From: an uncultured candidate division Zixibacteria bacterium
GTDB lineage: Bacteria; Zixibacteria; MSB-5A5; GN15; PGXB01
Reading direction: 5' to 3'
Length of the DNA: 35,329 nt
NCBI GenBank assembly: GCA_937867135.1
Contig: CALMKK010000370.1
Coordinates: 1-35,329 of the forward strand
Part shown: positions 15,296-22,473 of the stretch, in pieces
Layout of the letters: every line of letters starts with the position of its first letter
Numbering within the stretch: position 1 is the stretch's first letter
Translations under genes and position numbers: made by a program
The notes under the pieces: model-generated
What the model was told of the DNA's origin: nothing
Databases searched by the model: none
The model's input: only the letters and a program-made list of their open reading frames with translations

Positions 15296-16525
15296 TTAAT
15301 TGCCGGCTTTAAAAAGTTCAAGGAACCAGTTCCAGCGGAATTGCGAGGCGATAATTCCCAGGATGGAAATAACGATAATCGCCGCTTTGCCGTAATCCTG
15401 CGCTTTCAGAGAACCGAGCAAAATCGGTTCGCGGCTCAGATAAGCCGAGGCGGCGTACAGCTCCTCGCCTATGAGAGTATAATCGCAGGCGACCACAAAA
15501 AACGGAATCTGCGCTACCTGATCAGTACCGGAAATCTGCACCGATCCGGCCAGGGCGCCGGTTTCGGCCAGCAGAAGCGATTCGGCGTAAAACGTTCCCA
15601 TATAGATATTGGTCGCCGGCAACTGACGGAGCATAGTGCCGTTTACGGCCGCGACATAGGCAAATTGATTGGAGGTTACATAGTAGACCATGTCGTCGTT
15701 ATAGGCGTCGGGACGTCCGGCATCGAGATAGGCCGTTCGAACCGTCTCCTGTGCGACCGTCATCACGATAGCATCATAGCAGGGAACAATCAGGCCGGTT
15801 TGATATTCCGCCACTTTCTTGGCCACCCGTCCGAGAATGGTGAAGGATGCAATAGTGGCGATATCGGCGGCTGTTCCCAGACCAAGGACATAGAGAATCG
15901 GCTTACCCATTTCGGTGGCACGGCCAATGGCTTCATCAACCGCTTCAATTCCGGCCAAGCGGCGCACAAACAGCTTGGCACCTTTTCGGGCCCTTCGTAT
16001 GAAGAAAATAGTTATGGCGGCAAAACAGAGCACAAAAACCAGGACCAGGGTTCGGCCAACATTATATAATTGTCCGACAGCCTTAACCGGTCCGATCACC
16101 GGAGAATCGGAATAGACATTGCTATCGGCAGTTATGGCCCGGACGATATAATAATAATCGGTGTCGTTCGGCATGAAATCCCGATCATCCGGCTTTCGTC
16201 CGCCCATATCCACATATTCACTGCTGCCGGAGGGAGCCATCCCTTCCCTGAGAACAAAGCCGCTATCGGGGAAGAAAGATCGAAGGAATTTGTATCCCAG
16301 GACCGTTTTTTGCCCGGCACCGTCATCAGCCGAAAGTGTCCATCGCAAAGTTAAGGAATGACCATTATCGTTCGGCGAATCCATGGCGGTAACATTGGTT
16401 GCCGGAGCCGGAGGCGAAATGGCCGGGATGGCGGATGCCTCCACTGTTTTGACACTATCCTGCGCCAATGCCGGGAGAGCCAAAGCCAGCAAGAGACATC
16501 CGAGAATCATTATTTTAAATTTCAT
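15296..16525 (-). CDS. Cassette subunit A3: signal peptide, FnIII domain, TM, conserved cytoplasmic domain (DUF6754-like), TM
   Basis: The 409-aa product starts MKFKIMILGCLLLALALPAL with cleavage likely after LAQ. A fibronectin type III-like domain follows (about 35-145; LRWTLSADDGAGQ, GYKFLRSF, YYYIVRAIT). A TM near 165-185 comes next, then KGAKLFVRRLAG, which marks the cytoplasmic side. The roughly 200-residue core carries DEAIGRATEMGKPILYVLG, DAGRPDAYNDD and ACDYTLIGEELYAASAYLS, then LGSLKAQDYGK and a C-terminal TM. I recall a Pfam entry called DUF6754 for such cores, unverified here. A3 differs from A1 and A2 in the middle of the core (GLGTAADIATIASF for GxxDMDxVQTIAGI). GAGGTG precedes the ATG at 16525; the longer open frame to 16768 runs through D2 and has no ribosome site. 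Confidence 0.82.
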   Translation of the reverse strand: MKFKIMILGCLLLALALPALAQDSVKTVEASAIPAISPPAPATNVTAMDSPNDNGHSLTLRWTLSADDGAGQKTVLGYKFLRSFFPDSGFVLREGMAPSGSSEYVDMGGRKPDDRDFMPNDTDYYYIVRAITADSNVYSDSPVIGPVKAVGQLYNVGRTLVLVFVLCFAAITIFFIRRARKGAKLFVRRLAGIEAVDEAIGRATEMGKPILYVLGLGTAADIATIASFTILGRVAKKVAEYQTGLIVPCYDAIVMTVAQETVRTAYLDAGRPDAYNDDMVYYVTSNQFAYVAAVNGTMLRQLPATNIYMGTFYAESLLLAETGALAGSVQISGTDQVAQIPFFVVACDYTLIGEELYAASAYLSREPILLGSLKAQDYGKAAIIVISILGIIASQFRWNWFLELFKAGN

Positions 16526-16554
16526 ACACACCTCGCAAAGTTGTATATGTGCAC

Positions 16555-17358
16555 TTATTTGACCAGTCCCAGCCAGTCGTGGAAAAGGAAAGTTAACCTT
16601 CCCACCAATAACGAAACACGCCCCATGACGGTGTAACCGAAGGAGGCGCCGAAAGTAATCATCAAAACCCAAATGCCCATCCGGGAGGCATAACCGAAAG
16701 CCCCTTTGTGTTCTTTGGAAAAGAAAAAATAAATCAGGCCGCAAAAGACACCGACAAAAATCACCCAATTGGAAAGGCTCATTGCGAATTGTCCGGTTAT
16801 CGACAACGAAAAATCGGAGAAAAACGGCCCAATCCCTCTCCAGTCGGTTACCAGAGGCACGAAAGTATTGCTCACCTGACTTATAAAATCGGAGCGAAGA
16901 TAACGAATCAAATTAAGCCCGGCGGTGGTCCCGACAATAAAAGCCAGCGACCAGCGCGACAACCAGCCCATCTTGGATGATAATCTCATAAGAAGAAAGA
17001 CGCCGAGAATAAGAGGAATAAAGAAAAAGATATCAAAACCTTTGTACGGAACGCCGAAATAGGTGCATAGGGACGGTGAAATCCGCGGCAAAAGATTTCC
17101 GACGAAGGTTGACCAGAATCCGACCGACATCCAGTAGGCGGCGGAAACTCCCACGAACAGGTGCTCGGCAAATTTGTAATAGGGATTGTCTTTATATAGA
17201 AAGGATAAAATCGAAAGAGTAAGAAAGGCGGCAACCGTTACCAGAAAAGCATCGGTCAAATTATGGCCCGCTTGCGATCCAATAATAATCCAGCTCAGGC
17301 CGAATATCAGGACCGCGGCGGCAAATATTACGATCGACCATATTCTGGAGTTATTCAT
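16555..17358 (-). CDS. Cassette subunit D2, 7-TM membrane protein (uncharacterised)
   Basis: The 267-aa protein has the D-family signatures SILSFLYKDNPYYKFAEHLF, LSRWSLAFIVGTTAG, FFFSKEHKGAFGYASRMGIW and GASFGYTVMGRVSLLVGR. Compared with D1 it has an additional N-terminal TM (SIVIFAAAVLIFGLSWII), giving about seven helices. It ends LFHDWLGLVK, resembling the D1 C-terminus (FIFGDWLRLIR). The ATG is 1 nt past the C2 stop, with GGGGAGAATGAG as the ribosome site inside C2. The next cassette begins 29 nt after its stop, the longest gap inside the array; I see no promoter there. Confidence 0.8.
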   Translation of the reverse strand: MNNSRIWSIVIFAAAVLIFGLSWIIIGSQAGHNLTDAFLVTVAAFLTLSILSFLYKDNPYYKFAEHLFVGVSAAYWMSVGFWSTFVGNLLPRISPSLCTYFGVPYKGFDIFFFIPLILGVFLLMRLSSKMGWLSRWSLAFIVGTTAGLNLIRYLRSDFISQVSNTFVPLVTDWRGIGPFFSDFSLSITGQFAMSLSNWVIFVGVFCGLIYFFFSKEHKGAFGYASRMGIWVLMITFGASFGYTVMGRVSLLVGRLTFLFHDWLGLVK

Positions 17359-17359
17359 C

Positions 17360-18271
17360 TCATTCTCCCCTCGATTTCAAAACGAAGTAAGAAATATTGC
17401 CGAAAATAATAAAAGCCATGATTACCAGATGCGCCATGGTCTGCGGTCCCATCATTTTTATTCCCGGCTGGGGGGTTTCGGCAAAACGGGGATATTTCCG
17501 TTTCAACTCCGATTCGTATTCGGCGGCTCCCTTAATTCCACCCAAAAGACCCATTAATTGATTGGGGTAATAGGGATAAAGCAGCGGGGCGGAAACGGCG
17601 GCGCAACCTCCCACTACCGGAATATGTCCCGGATCTCCGGCAAAAAGGACCCATTCTTTGACACCGGGCAGTCCACCGCCGACCGAAATCAAAAGATCCA
17701 TATCGCGCAGAGAACGGATGCCATTCATAATCGGCAGGGAATCGAGATTGATGCCATTGACATCGGTCAGATACATTTTTCGGATATCGGTAATAATGAC
17801 ATTGAGAACGCCGGTCCCGCCTGCTTTGTACCCCAAATTGACATAATCGACCCCGTTTTTCTTTTCAGGAAATTCCGTTTTTATTATTCGATCAATGGCC
17901 GTCGCCACCATCGGTTGTCCGGTCGCCCACAGGTTCATAAAATAGACGCGGTGTCCCTTGGCCATGGCGTGGCGCACGAAAGCATCGGTCATGGGGTTAA
18001 CTTCGGGAGCCATAGCCGGGTCGTAGTCAAAGGAAATCAAAATTTTCGAGCCGGGCGGAAGATTCTCAATTTTATCGAAAGCGGCTTTGACGATCGGGGT
18101 GGCTTTTTCGGAGAAGGAAATATTGAACAATATCGGGACCGCCACCGCCAAACCCATAAAGAGAAAAATGAAGCGCCGCTCCACATCGCGACCCCTGATA
18201 GATTTGATAAATAGGTACAATAATCCGGCGGCAATTATGGTGAGCGAAATGATAAGGCCCCATTTATTCAT
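17360..18271 (-). CDS. Cassette subunit C2, membrane-anchored protein with extracytoplasmic DYDP domain (uncharacterised)
   Basis: The 303-aa protein has two N-terminal TMs (about 5-23 and 34-50) separated by a basic loop (SIRGRDVERR), then the extracytoplasmic domain and a C-terminal TM (LVIMAFIIFGNISYFVL). Domain motifs are LISFDYDPAMAPEVNPM near 80, GVDYVNLGYKAGGTG, LDSLPIMNGIRSLRDMD, and YPYYPNQLMGLLGGIKGAAE near 240. The ATG at 18271 overlaps the B2 stop by 8 nt and is preceded by GGGGGTGG, which decides the start over the upstream in-frame codons (to 18301). No known fold can be assigned with confidence. Confidence 0.8.
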   Translation of the reverse strand: MNKWGLIISLTIIAAGLLYLFIKSIRGRDVERRFIFLFMGLAVAVPILFNISFSEKATPIVKAAFDKIENLPPGSKILISFDYDPAMAPEVNPMTDAFVRHAMAKGHRVYFMNLWATGQPMVATAIDRIIKTEFPEKKNGVDYVNLGYKAGGTGVLNVIITDIRKMYLTDVNGINLDSLPIMNGIRSLRDMDLLISVGGGLPGVKEWVLFAGDPGHIPVVGGCAAVSAPLLYPYYPNQLMGLLGGIKGAAEYESELKRKYPRFAETPQPGIKMMGPQTMAHLVIMAFIIFGNISYFVLKSRGE

Positions 18272-18941
18272 TATCCACCCCCAGATAGGTCCGCTCGACA
18301 CCGAGAATCAGTCTTAAGGACATGGAAATAACACCGAGGGCGATACCGATCATAATGGCGCGCTGACCGGCCAGATTGGGGGATGACATAATCCAGATGG
18401 CCAGATTGGGAATCTGAAGCAATGAAAAAGATTCGGGAACCCAACCGGTGGCATAGACCCCGAGGGGGGTCCGTCCGAGAAGGATTATGAATGCCGCAAT
18501 CAGCAGGATGGTGGCTTCTTTATTTTTGGCTCGGAAAGCTCGATAGGAGGCCGAGGCCACATAAAATGCCAAAAGAGCATACATGGTCGAGCCGAGCGGA
18601 TAGAAAATATTATAATATAAAGTCTGGAATAATGAGCCGGTCGCGGCGACATCGCCGGTGATACCGTTCGGGTTGGCAATCTTAAACAGCCCCGCCGCCA
18701 GCATGACAATAAATCCGGTCAGAGTGACGGCGGAAAAGGCCCAATCCTTTTGGCGACGATAAATTTTGTTGCCATGGATGCGAATCAGATTGCCACCGCC
18801 CAGGAAGAAAGCAAAGACGGCAATAATATCGAAAAAGACGGAAAAATTCTCGCCGAGCCTCTCGGCCGGCGGGAAGAAGACCGAGACAATCAATACCGCG
18901 CCGACAATGAAGGTTATAATGACCGGGACCTGGCGTTTCAC
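18264..18941 (-). CDS. Cassette subunit B2, 6-TM membrane protein (uncharacterised)
   Basis: This 225-aa protein begins MKRQVPVIITFIVGAVLIVS from a GTG codon with AAGGA 10 nt upstream. About six TMs are visible. The family core is LLAFYVASASYRAFRAKNKE and the C-terminal half has NLAGQRAIMIGIALGV and LILGVERTYLGVDNE. A conserved arginine-bearing segment after TM2 (NLIRIHGNKIYRRQKDW) matches NLMRISADKIYRRRSGW in B1. The gene lies 16 nt behind A2 and overlaps C2. Confidence 0.8.
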   Translation of the reverse strand: MKRQVPVIITFIVGAVLIVSVFFPPAERLGENFSVFFDIIAVFAFFLGGGNLIRIHGNKIYRRQKDWAFSAVTLTGFIVMLAAGLFKIANPNGITGDVAATGSLFQTLYYNIFYPLGSTMYALLAFYVASASYRAFRAKNKEATILLIAAFIILLGRTPLGVYATGWVPESFSLLQIPNLAIWIMSSPNLAGQRAIMIGIALGVISMSLRLILGVERTYLGVDNE

Positions 18942-18957
18942 GATATTTTATTCCTTT

Positions 18958-20157
18958 TCAATTTTGTACCGTAAAAATGTTGGAGAGAAATTGATGAATA
19001 TCCGTAAAGAACTGCCCGCCGCCCATCTGAGAAACGGTGGCGGCCAGTACGCCCAGGATTATGACAATCATGGCCAGAAGCTTTCCCATATCCTGGCCTT
19101 TGAGTGAACCCAATTGCTTCGGTTCATTCGAAAGGTACGCCGAGGCGGCAAAAAGCTCTTCCCCGATCAGGGTATAGTCACAGGCGGCGACAAAAAACGG
19201 CAACTGAGCCGGTTGAGCGGTTCCGGCGATCTGAATAGCCCCGATGGAATTTCCGGTCTCGGCCAAAATCAATGATTCGGCAAAGAAGGCTCCCAGATAG
19301 AAGCAGGTGGCCGGTTTTTGCCGCACCATGATACCATCGACCGCCGCCACATACCCGAACTGCTCGTCCGTAATATAATTTACCATATCATCGCTATAAG
19401 CATCGGGCCGTCCCGCGCCCATATAGGCTTCCCGAATAGTCTCGCGGGCGGTGGTCATCACCAACGAACGGGATACCGGCATATTTATGCGAATATCATA
19501 ATCGGCCACGACCTTAGCCACCCGGCCCAGAAGCGTGATTCCGGCGATGGTTTGTACATCATCCATATCATTAATGCCGGGAACGAAAAGAATGGGGCGT
19601 CCCATTTCGGTGGCGCGACCAATGGCCTCATCAATCGCCTCCAGTCCGGCAATTTTGCGGATAAATAATTTTTTCCCTCGCGTGGCGTGTGAAATGAAAA
19701 AGATGACCGAGCCGCAAAGGAAAAGACCGATAATGAAAAGATTGAGAAGATTCCAGTTAATCAGTTCCATGCGCGGTACAACGGCCGCCGAAATTTCGGA
19801 AAAATAGAGATGGCCGTCCGAGCTAGTCGCCACCTGATAGCGATAGCTTTGACCCTTATAGACTGATTTATCGCGATATGATGAGGTCCCGGCGCTGACA
19901 AAACCGATTGAGATAAAACTGTCAAGAGGATCTTCGGCGCGATAGATTTCGTACCCGCTGATGCTGCCATTTCCTTTATCGTCGGGCGATAACTGCCATG
20001 ACAGTTCAACCGCCTCGCCGCGGTCATATTTAAAATCATAGGCGACAACTTTCGAGGGAGGCGCAATTGACTCCTGTCCGCATAAATAAGCAGGCAGGAG
20101 CAATATTATAAAAAAGGATAATCCGAAACGGCAAAATGGTCGATTGGCTCCGCGCAT
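18958..20157 (-). CDS. Cassette subunit A2: signal peptide, FnIII domain, TM, conserved cytoplasmic domain (DUF6754-like), TM
   Basis: The 399-aa protein has a signal peptide ending near YLCGQ, an FnIII-like domain (about 33-130; VELSWQLSPDDKG, GYEIYRAEDP, YRYQVATSSD) and a TM near 143-163. RGKKLFIRKIAGLEAIDEAI then opens the cytoplasmic core. Core motifs are DMDDVQTIAGITLLGRVAK, GAGRPDAYSDDMV, GAIQIAGTAQPAQLPFFVA and ACDYTLIGEELFAASAYLS, then LGSLKGQDMGK and a C-terminal TM. It is nearest to A1. Start is uncertain: a GTG at 20163 overlaps the D1 stop and has GAGG 8 nt upstream, the ATG at 20157 has AGG 5 nt upstream; either way it is coupled to D1. Confidence 0.82.
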   Translation of the reverse strand: MRGANRPFCRFGLSFFIILLLPAYLCGQESIAPPSKVVAYDFKYDRGEAVELSWQLSPDDKGNGSISGYEIYRAEDPLDSFISIGFVSAGTSSYRDKSVYKGQSYRYQVATSSDGHLYFSEISAAVVPRMELINWNLLNLFIIGLFLCGSVIFFISHATRGKKLFIRKIAGLEAIDEAIGRATEMGRPILFVPGINDMDDVQTIAGITLLGRVAKVVADYDIRINMPVSRSLVMTTARETIREAYMGAGRPDAYSDDMVNYITDEQFGYVAAVDGIMVRQKPATCFYLGAFFAESLILAETGNSIGAIQIAGTAQPAQLPFFVAACDYTLIGEELFAASAYLSNEPKQLGSLKGQDMGKLLAMIVIILGVLAATVSQMGGGQFFTDIHQFLSNIFTVQN

Positions 20158-20159
20158 TG

Positions 20160-20807
20160 TCACCTGATCAGCCTCAGCCAGTCCCCGAAGATGAATTCCA
20201 TGCGGCCGATCAGAAGCGACATTCGGCTCATGACGGTATATCCAAAAGAGGCTCCGAAGGTAATCATAATGGTCCAGATGCCAATTCGGGCCGCCCCACC
20301 AAAAACGCCTTTATGTTCTTTGCTGAAAAAGAAATATACCAATCCCGTAAAGGTTCCGCCGGCGATGACCAGATTGCCGATAGTATCATATAAAGAGGCT
20401 TCAAATATCGGCTGGCCGAATTTAGTGCTGAAAAGAGGCGCCAGAGTGCTTTGGACCTGAAGCATGACGTTGGAGGAAAAATAATTTATGATATAAAGAC
20501 CGGCTGTCGCCCCGACCACAAAAGCCAGCGGCCAGCGGGAGATCCAACCGATCGGCGGAACCAGCCTCAGGAGCATCATAAATCCGAGAACGGCTCCGAC
20601 TAACAGCATGTAGTGGGGATCCGGGCTGGTTACCCCCCTCCAGAAAAGACCGAGTATATTATCATAAAATAGGGTGACAAACCAGTACCCCGCCGAGATT
20701 CCGACAAAAATCGATTCACAGACTTTATACCAGGGATTATCTCTATAAAGGAAGGAGATAATTCCCAAAGTGAGAAAGGCGGCAACCCAGATTCCAAACG
20801 TATCCAT
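20160..20807 (-). CDS. Cassette subunit D1, 6-TM membrane protein (uncharacterised)
   Basis: The 215-aa protein is the shortest D member, with about six TMs and almost no loops. Motifs are ISFLYRDNPWYKVCESIFVG, WISRWPLAFVVGATAGLY, FFFSKEHKGVFGGAAR and GASFGYTVMSRMSLLIGR. The ATG at 20807 lies 1 nt past the C1 stop; AAAGGAGC is 10 nt upstream, inside C1. In-frame codons further upstream (to 20861) overlap C1 and encode a basic, non-homologous stretch, so I reject them. The invariant EH in FSKEH and the GASFGYT glycines are the best candidates for functional residues. Function unknown. Confidence 0.8.
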   Translation of the reverse strand: MDTFGIWVAAFLTLGIISFLYRDNPWYKVCESIFVGISAGYWFVTLFYDNILGLFWRGVTSPDPHYMLLVGAVLGFMMLLRLVPPIGWISRWPLAFVVGATAGLYIINYFSSNVMLQVQSTLAPLFSTKFGQPIFEASLYDTIGNLVIAGGTFTGLVYFFFSKEHKGVFGGAARIGIWTIMITFGASFGYTVMSRMSLLIGRMEFIFGDWLRLIR

Positions 20808-20808
20808 G

Positions 20809-21804
20809 TTATTTCTGCTCCTTTCTCGCTTTATTCTTTTCACCAAGGAAAAAGGCGGCATTTCCGATCAGGATAAAAGCGATTACAATGACATGCGAGA
20901 ATGACTGGGGCAGCATGTAGAAGGTCGCGGTTCCTTCTTTGCCGGTGGCCCGTTCAAATTCGGCAGCGCCGCTCAAACCACCTAAAAGCCCCTTCAATTG
21001 ACCGGCGCGAAGGTACGGGTACATGCCGGTAGCCTGAACGCCGGTGTTTCCCGCGCCCAATTTTAAGCCGTAGCGATCGACGGCCACCTGAATCCATTCC
21101 ACCGTTCCCGGATAGCCGGCCGAAAGATTAAAGGAATAATCGATATTGGAAAAATTCCGGACATCGCGCAGAAGCGGAATCGAATCATATGGAATCCCTC
21201 TGGTATCGCGGGGAAACATCGTCCGAAAATCGGTTCCCATGCGTTGGATGACAAATTCATTTCCGGTTTGAAAGCCGAGATCCACGTAATCTATTCCCCG
21301 CTCCAGTTTTTTCTTCACAATCGAGGAGTCGGCCAGAGCAATCTGAAGGGCCAATTCCGCTTGTTGCGGGCCCTGAGGCCAAAGTCCCATAATAATTATC
21401 TTCAAATCGTGTTCCAGGCAAAGGCGGAAGTATGATTCCGCCATCGGCTGTAGTTCCGGAGCCGAGGCCGGGTCGTAGTCAAATGAAACCAGAACCTTTG
21501 AGCCGGGTTTCAATTGCGCCGTGGAATCATATACGGTTTGCACTTCCGGTGAAACGCGGATCGGCTGATGGATTTTCATGAAAAACGGCAGAACCACCGC
21601 AATGCCGACAAAGAGAAACACAATGCGTCGTCCCACGAAATGGCCGTTAATGGTACGAATAAATATAAATATAAGAGCCAGTAAAATCAGTCCGATAATC
21701 AGGTAAGAAACGGTCGTGGAAAAAACAATCGGTTTAGGCACCAGCAGGAAAATCATCGCCACAATGACAATCAAGGCGCCAAAGAGAAGGAGATCCTGTT
21801 TCAT
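20809..21804 (-). CDS. Cassette subunit C1, membrane-anchored protein with extracytoplasmic DYDP domain (uncharacterised)
   Basis: The 331-aa protein has three N-terminal TMs (about 6-23, 34-53, 66-82), the extracytoplasmic domain (about 85-300) and a C-terminal TM followed by KNKARKEQK. Motifs are VLVSFDYDPASAPELQPM, GIDYVDLGFQTGNE, YDSIPLLRDVRNFSNID and YPYLRAGQLKGLLGGLSGAA. The TM count falls from three in C1 to two in C2 and one in C3, always odd or even in a way that keeps the domain outside if the N-terminus shifts side. The ATG at 21804 has GGGGGTGA a few bases upstream, spanning the B1 end; a TTG two codons earlier is possible. Confidence 0.8.
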   Translation of the reverse strand: MKQDLLLFGALIVIVAMIFLLVPKPIVFSTTVSYLIIGLILLALIFIFIRTINGHFVGRRIVFLFVGIAVVLPFFMKIHQPIRVSPEVQTVYDSTAQLKPGSKVLVSFDYDPASAPELQPMAESYFRLCLEHDLKIIIMGLWPQGPQQAELALQIALADSSIVKKKLERGIDYVDLGFQTGNEFVIQRMGTDFRTMFPRDTRGIPYDSIPLLRDVRNFSNIDYSFNLSAGYPGTVEWIQVAVDRYGLKLGAGNTGVQATGMYPYLRAGQLKGLLGGLSGAAEFERATGKEGTATFYMLPQSFSHVIVIAFILIGNAAFFLGEKNKARKEQK

Positions 21805-21806
21805 AA

Positions 21807-22460
21807 TCAATCACCCCCCAGATAGGACCGTTCAATGCCGAGGATAATGCGCAGGGAGGTCGAGACAATGCCCAGAGCGATGCCAATCATGATGGCCCGC
21901 TGTCCAGCAGAGTTGATAAAACCCATTATCCAGATGGTAATCTTGGAAGGCATCAGGCTCTCGGGCAGATGAATAAAAGAACCGATGGCATCCCCCACCG
22001 GGACCCGTCCAATCATAACGAAGAAAGCGGCCAGAAGAAGCAAAGTGGCTTCCAGATTTCTGGCGCGGAAGGCGCGATAAGACGCCGACGCGACGAAAAA
22101 TGCCAGAAGCGCAAACATCGTCGCCGAAAGAGGGGAATAGACCCAAGTATACAGCCAATCAAAACCGGTTCCCGGATCGCGGAACTGAGAACCGCCGGCA
22201 AAACCGATTGTTGCGATTAATAGAAAAGAAGCGATAATGATTGCGGCGTAGCCCCAACCGGAGCGACGGCGATAAATCTTATCGGCGGAAATGCGCATCA
22301 AGTTCAACGCTCCGAGCCAGATGGCACAGGCTCCAATAATGGCGAACCAATCGGAAAACCACGAATTGAATTGATTGAACGGCGCATGGGGAATAAAATA
22401 TTGAATGACAAAAATTACTCCCACAACGGCCGTAATGATTAAAGGAACTTCTCGTCTCAT
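21807..22460 (-). CDS. Cassette subunit B1, 6-TM membrane protein (uncharacterised)
   Basis: This 217-aa protein starts MRREVPLIITAVVGVIFVIQ. It has about six TMs, the core motif LLAFFVASASYRAFRARNLE, and the C-terminus NSAGQRAIMIGIALGIVSTS followed by ILGIERSYLGGD. GGGAGG overlaps the A1 stop (TAGGGAGG) and lies 8 nt before the ATG at 22460, so A1 and B1 are translationally coupled; the codons upstream to 22481 are not needed. Loops are short, with basic residues after TM2 (KIYRRRSGW) and after TM4. Confidence 0.8.
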   Translation of the reverse strand: MRREVPLIITAVVGVIFVIQYFIPHAPFNQFNSWFSDWFAIIGACAIWLGALNLMRISADKIYRRRSGWGYAAIIIASFLLIATIGFAGGSQFRDPGTGFDWLYTWVYSPLSATMFALLAFFVASASYRAFRARNLEATLLLLAAFFVMIGRVPVGDAIGSFIHLPESLMPSKITIWIMGFINSAGQRAIMIGIALGIVSTSLRIILGIERSYLGGD

Positions 22461-22473
22461 ATTTTTATCCTCC

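Noticed and set aside
15035-16069. Long plus-strand open frame (344 aa) opposite cassette genes A3 and B3
   Set aside because: It lies antisense to two genes with clear paralogues, has no family resemblance or ribosome site, and its composition is that of a reverse-complement shadow.
16526-16768. Extension of A3 upstream through D2
   Set aside because: It would put 81 unrelated residues before a perfect signal peptide. GAGGTG sits before the ATG at 16525.
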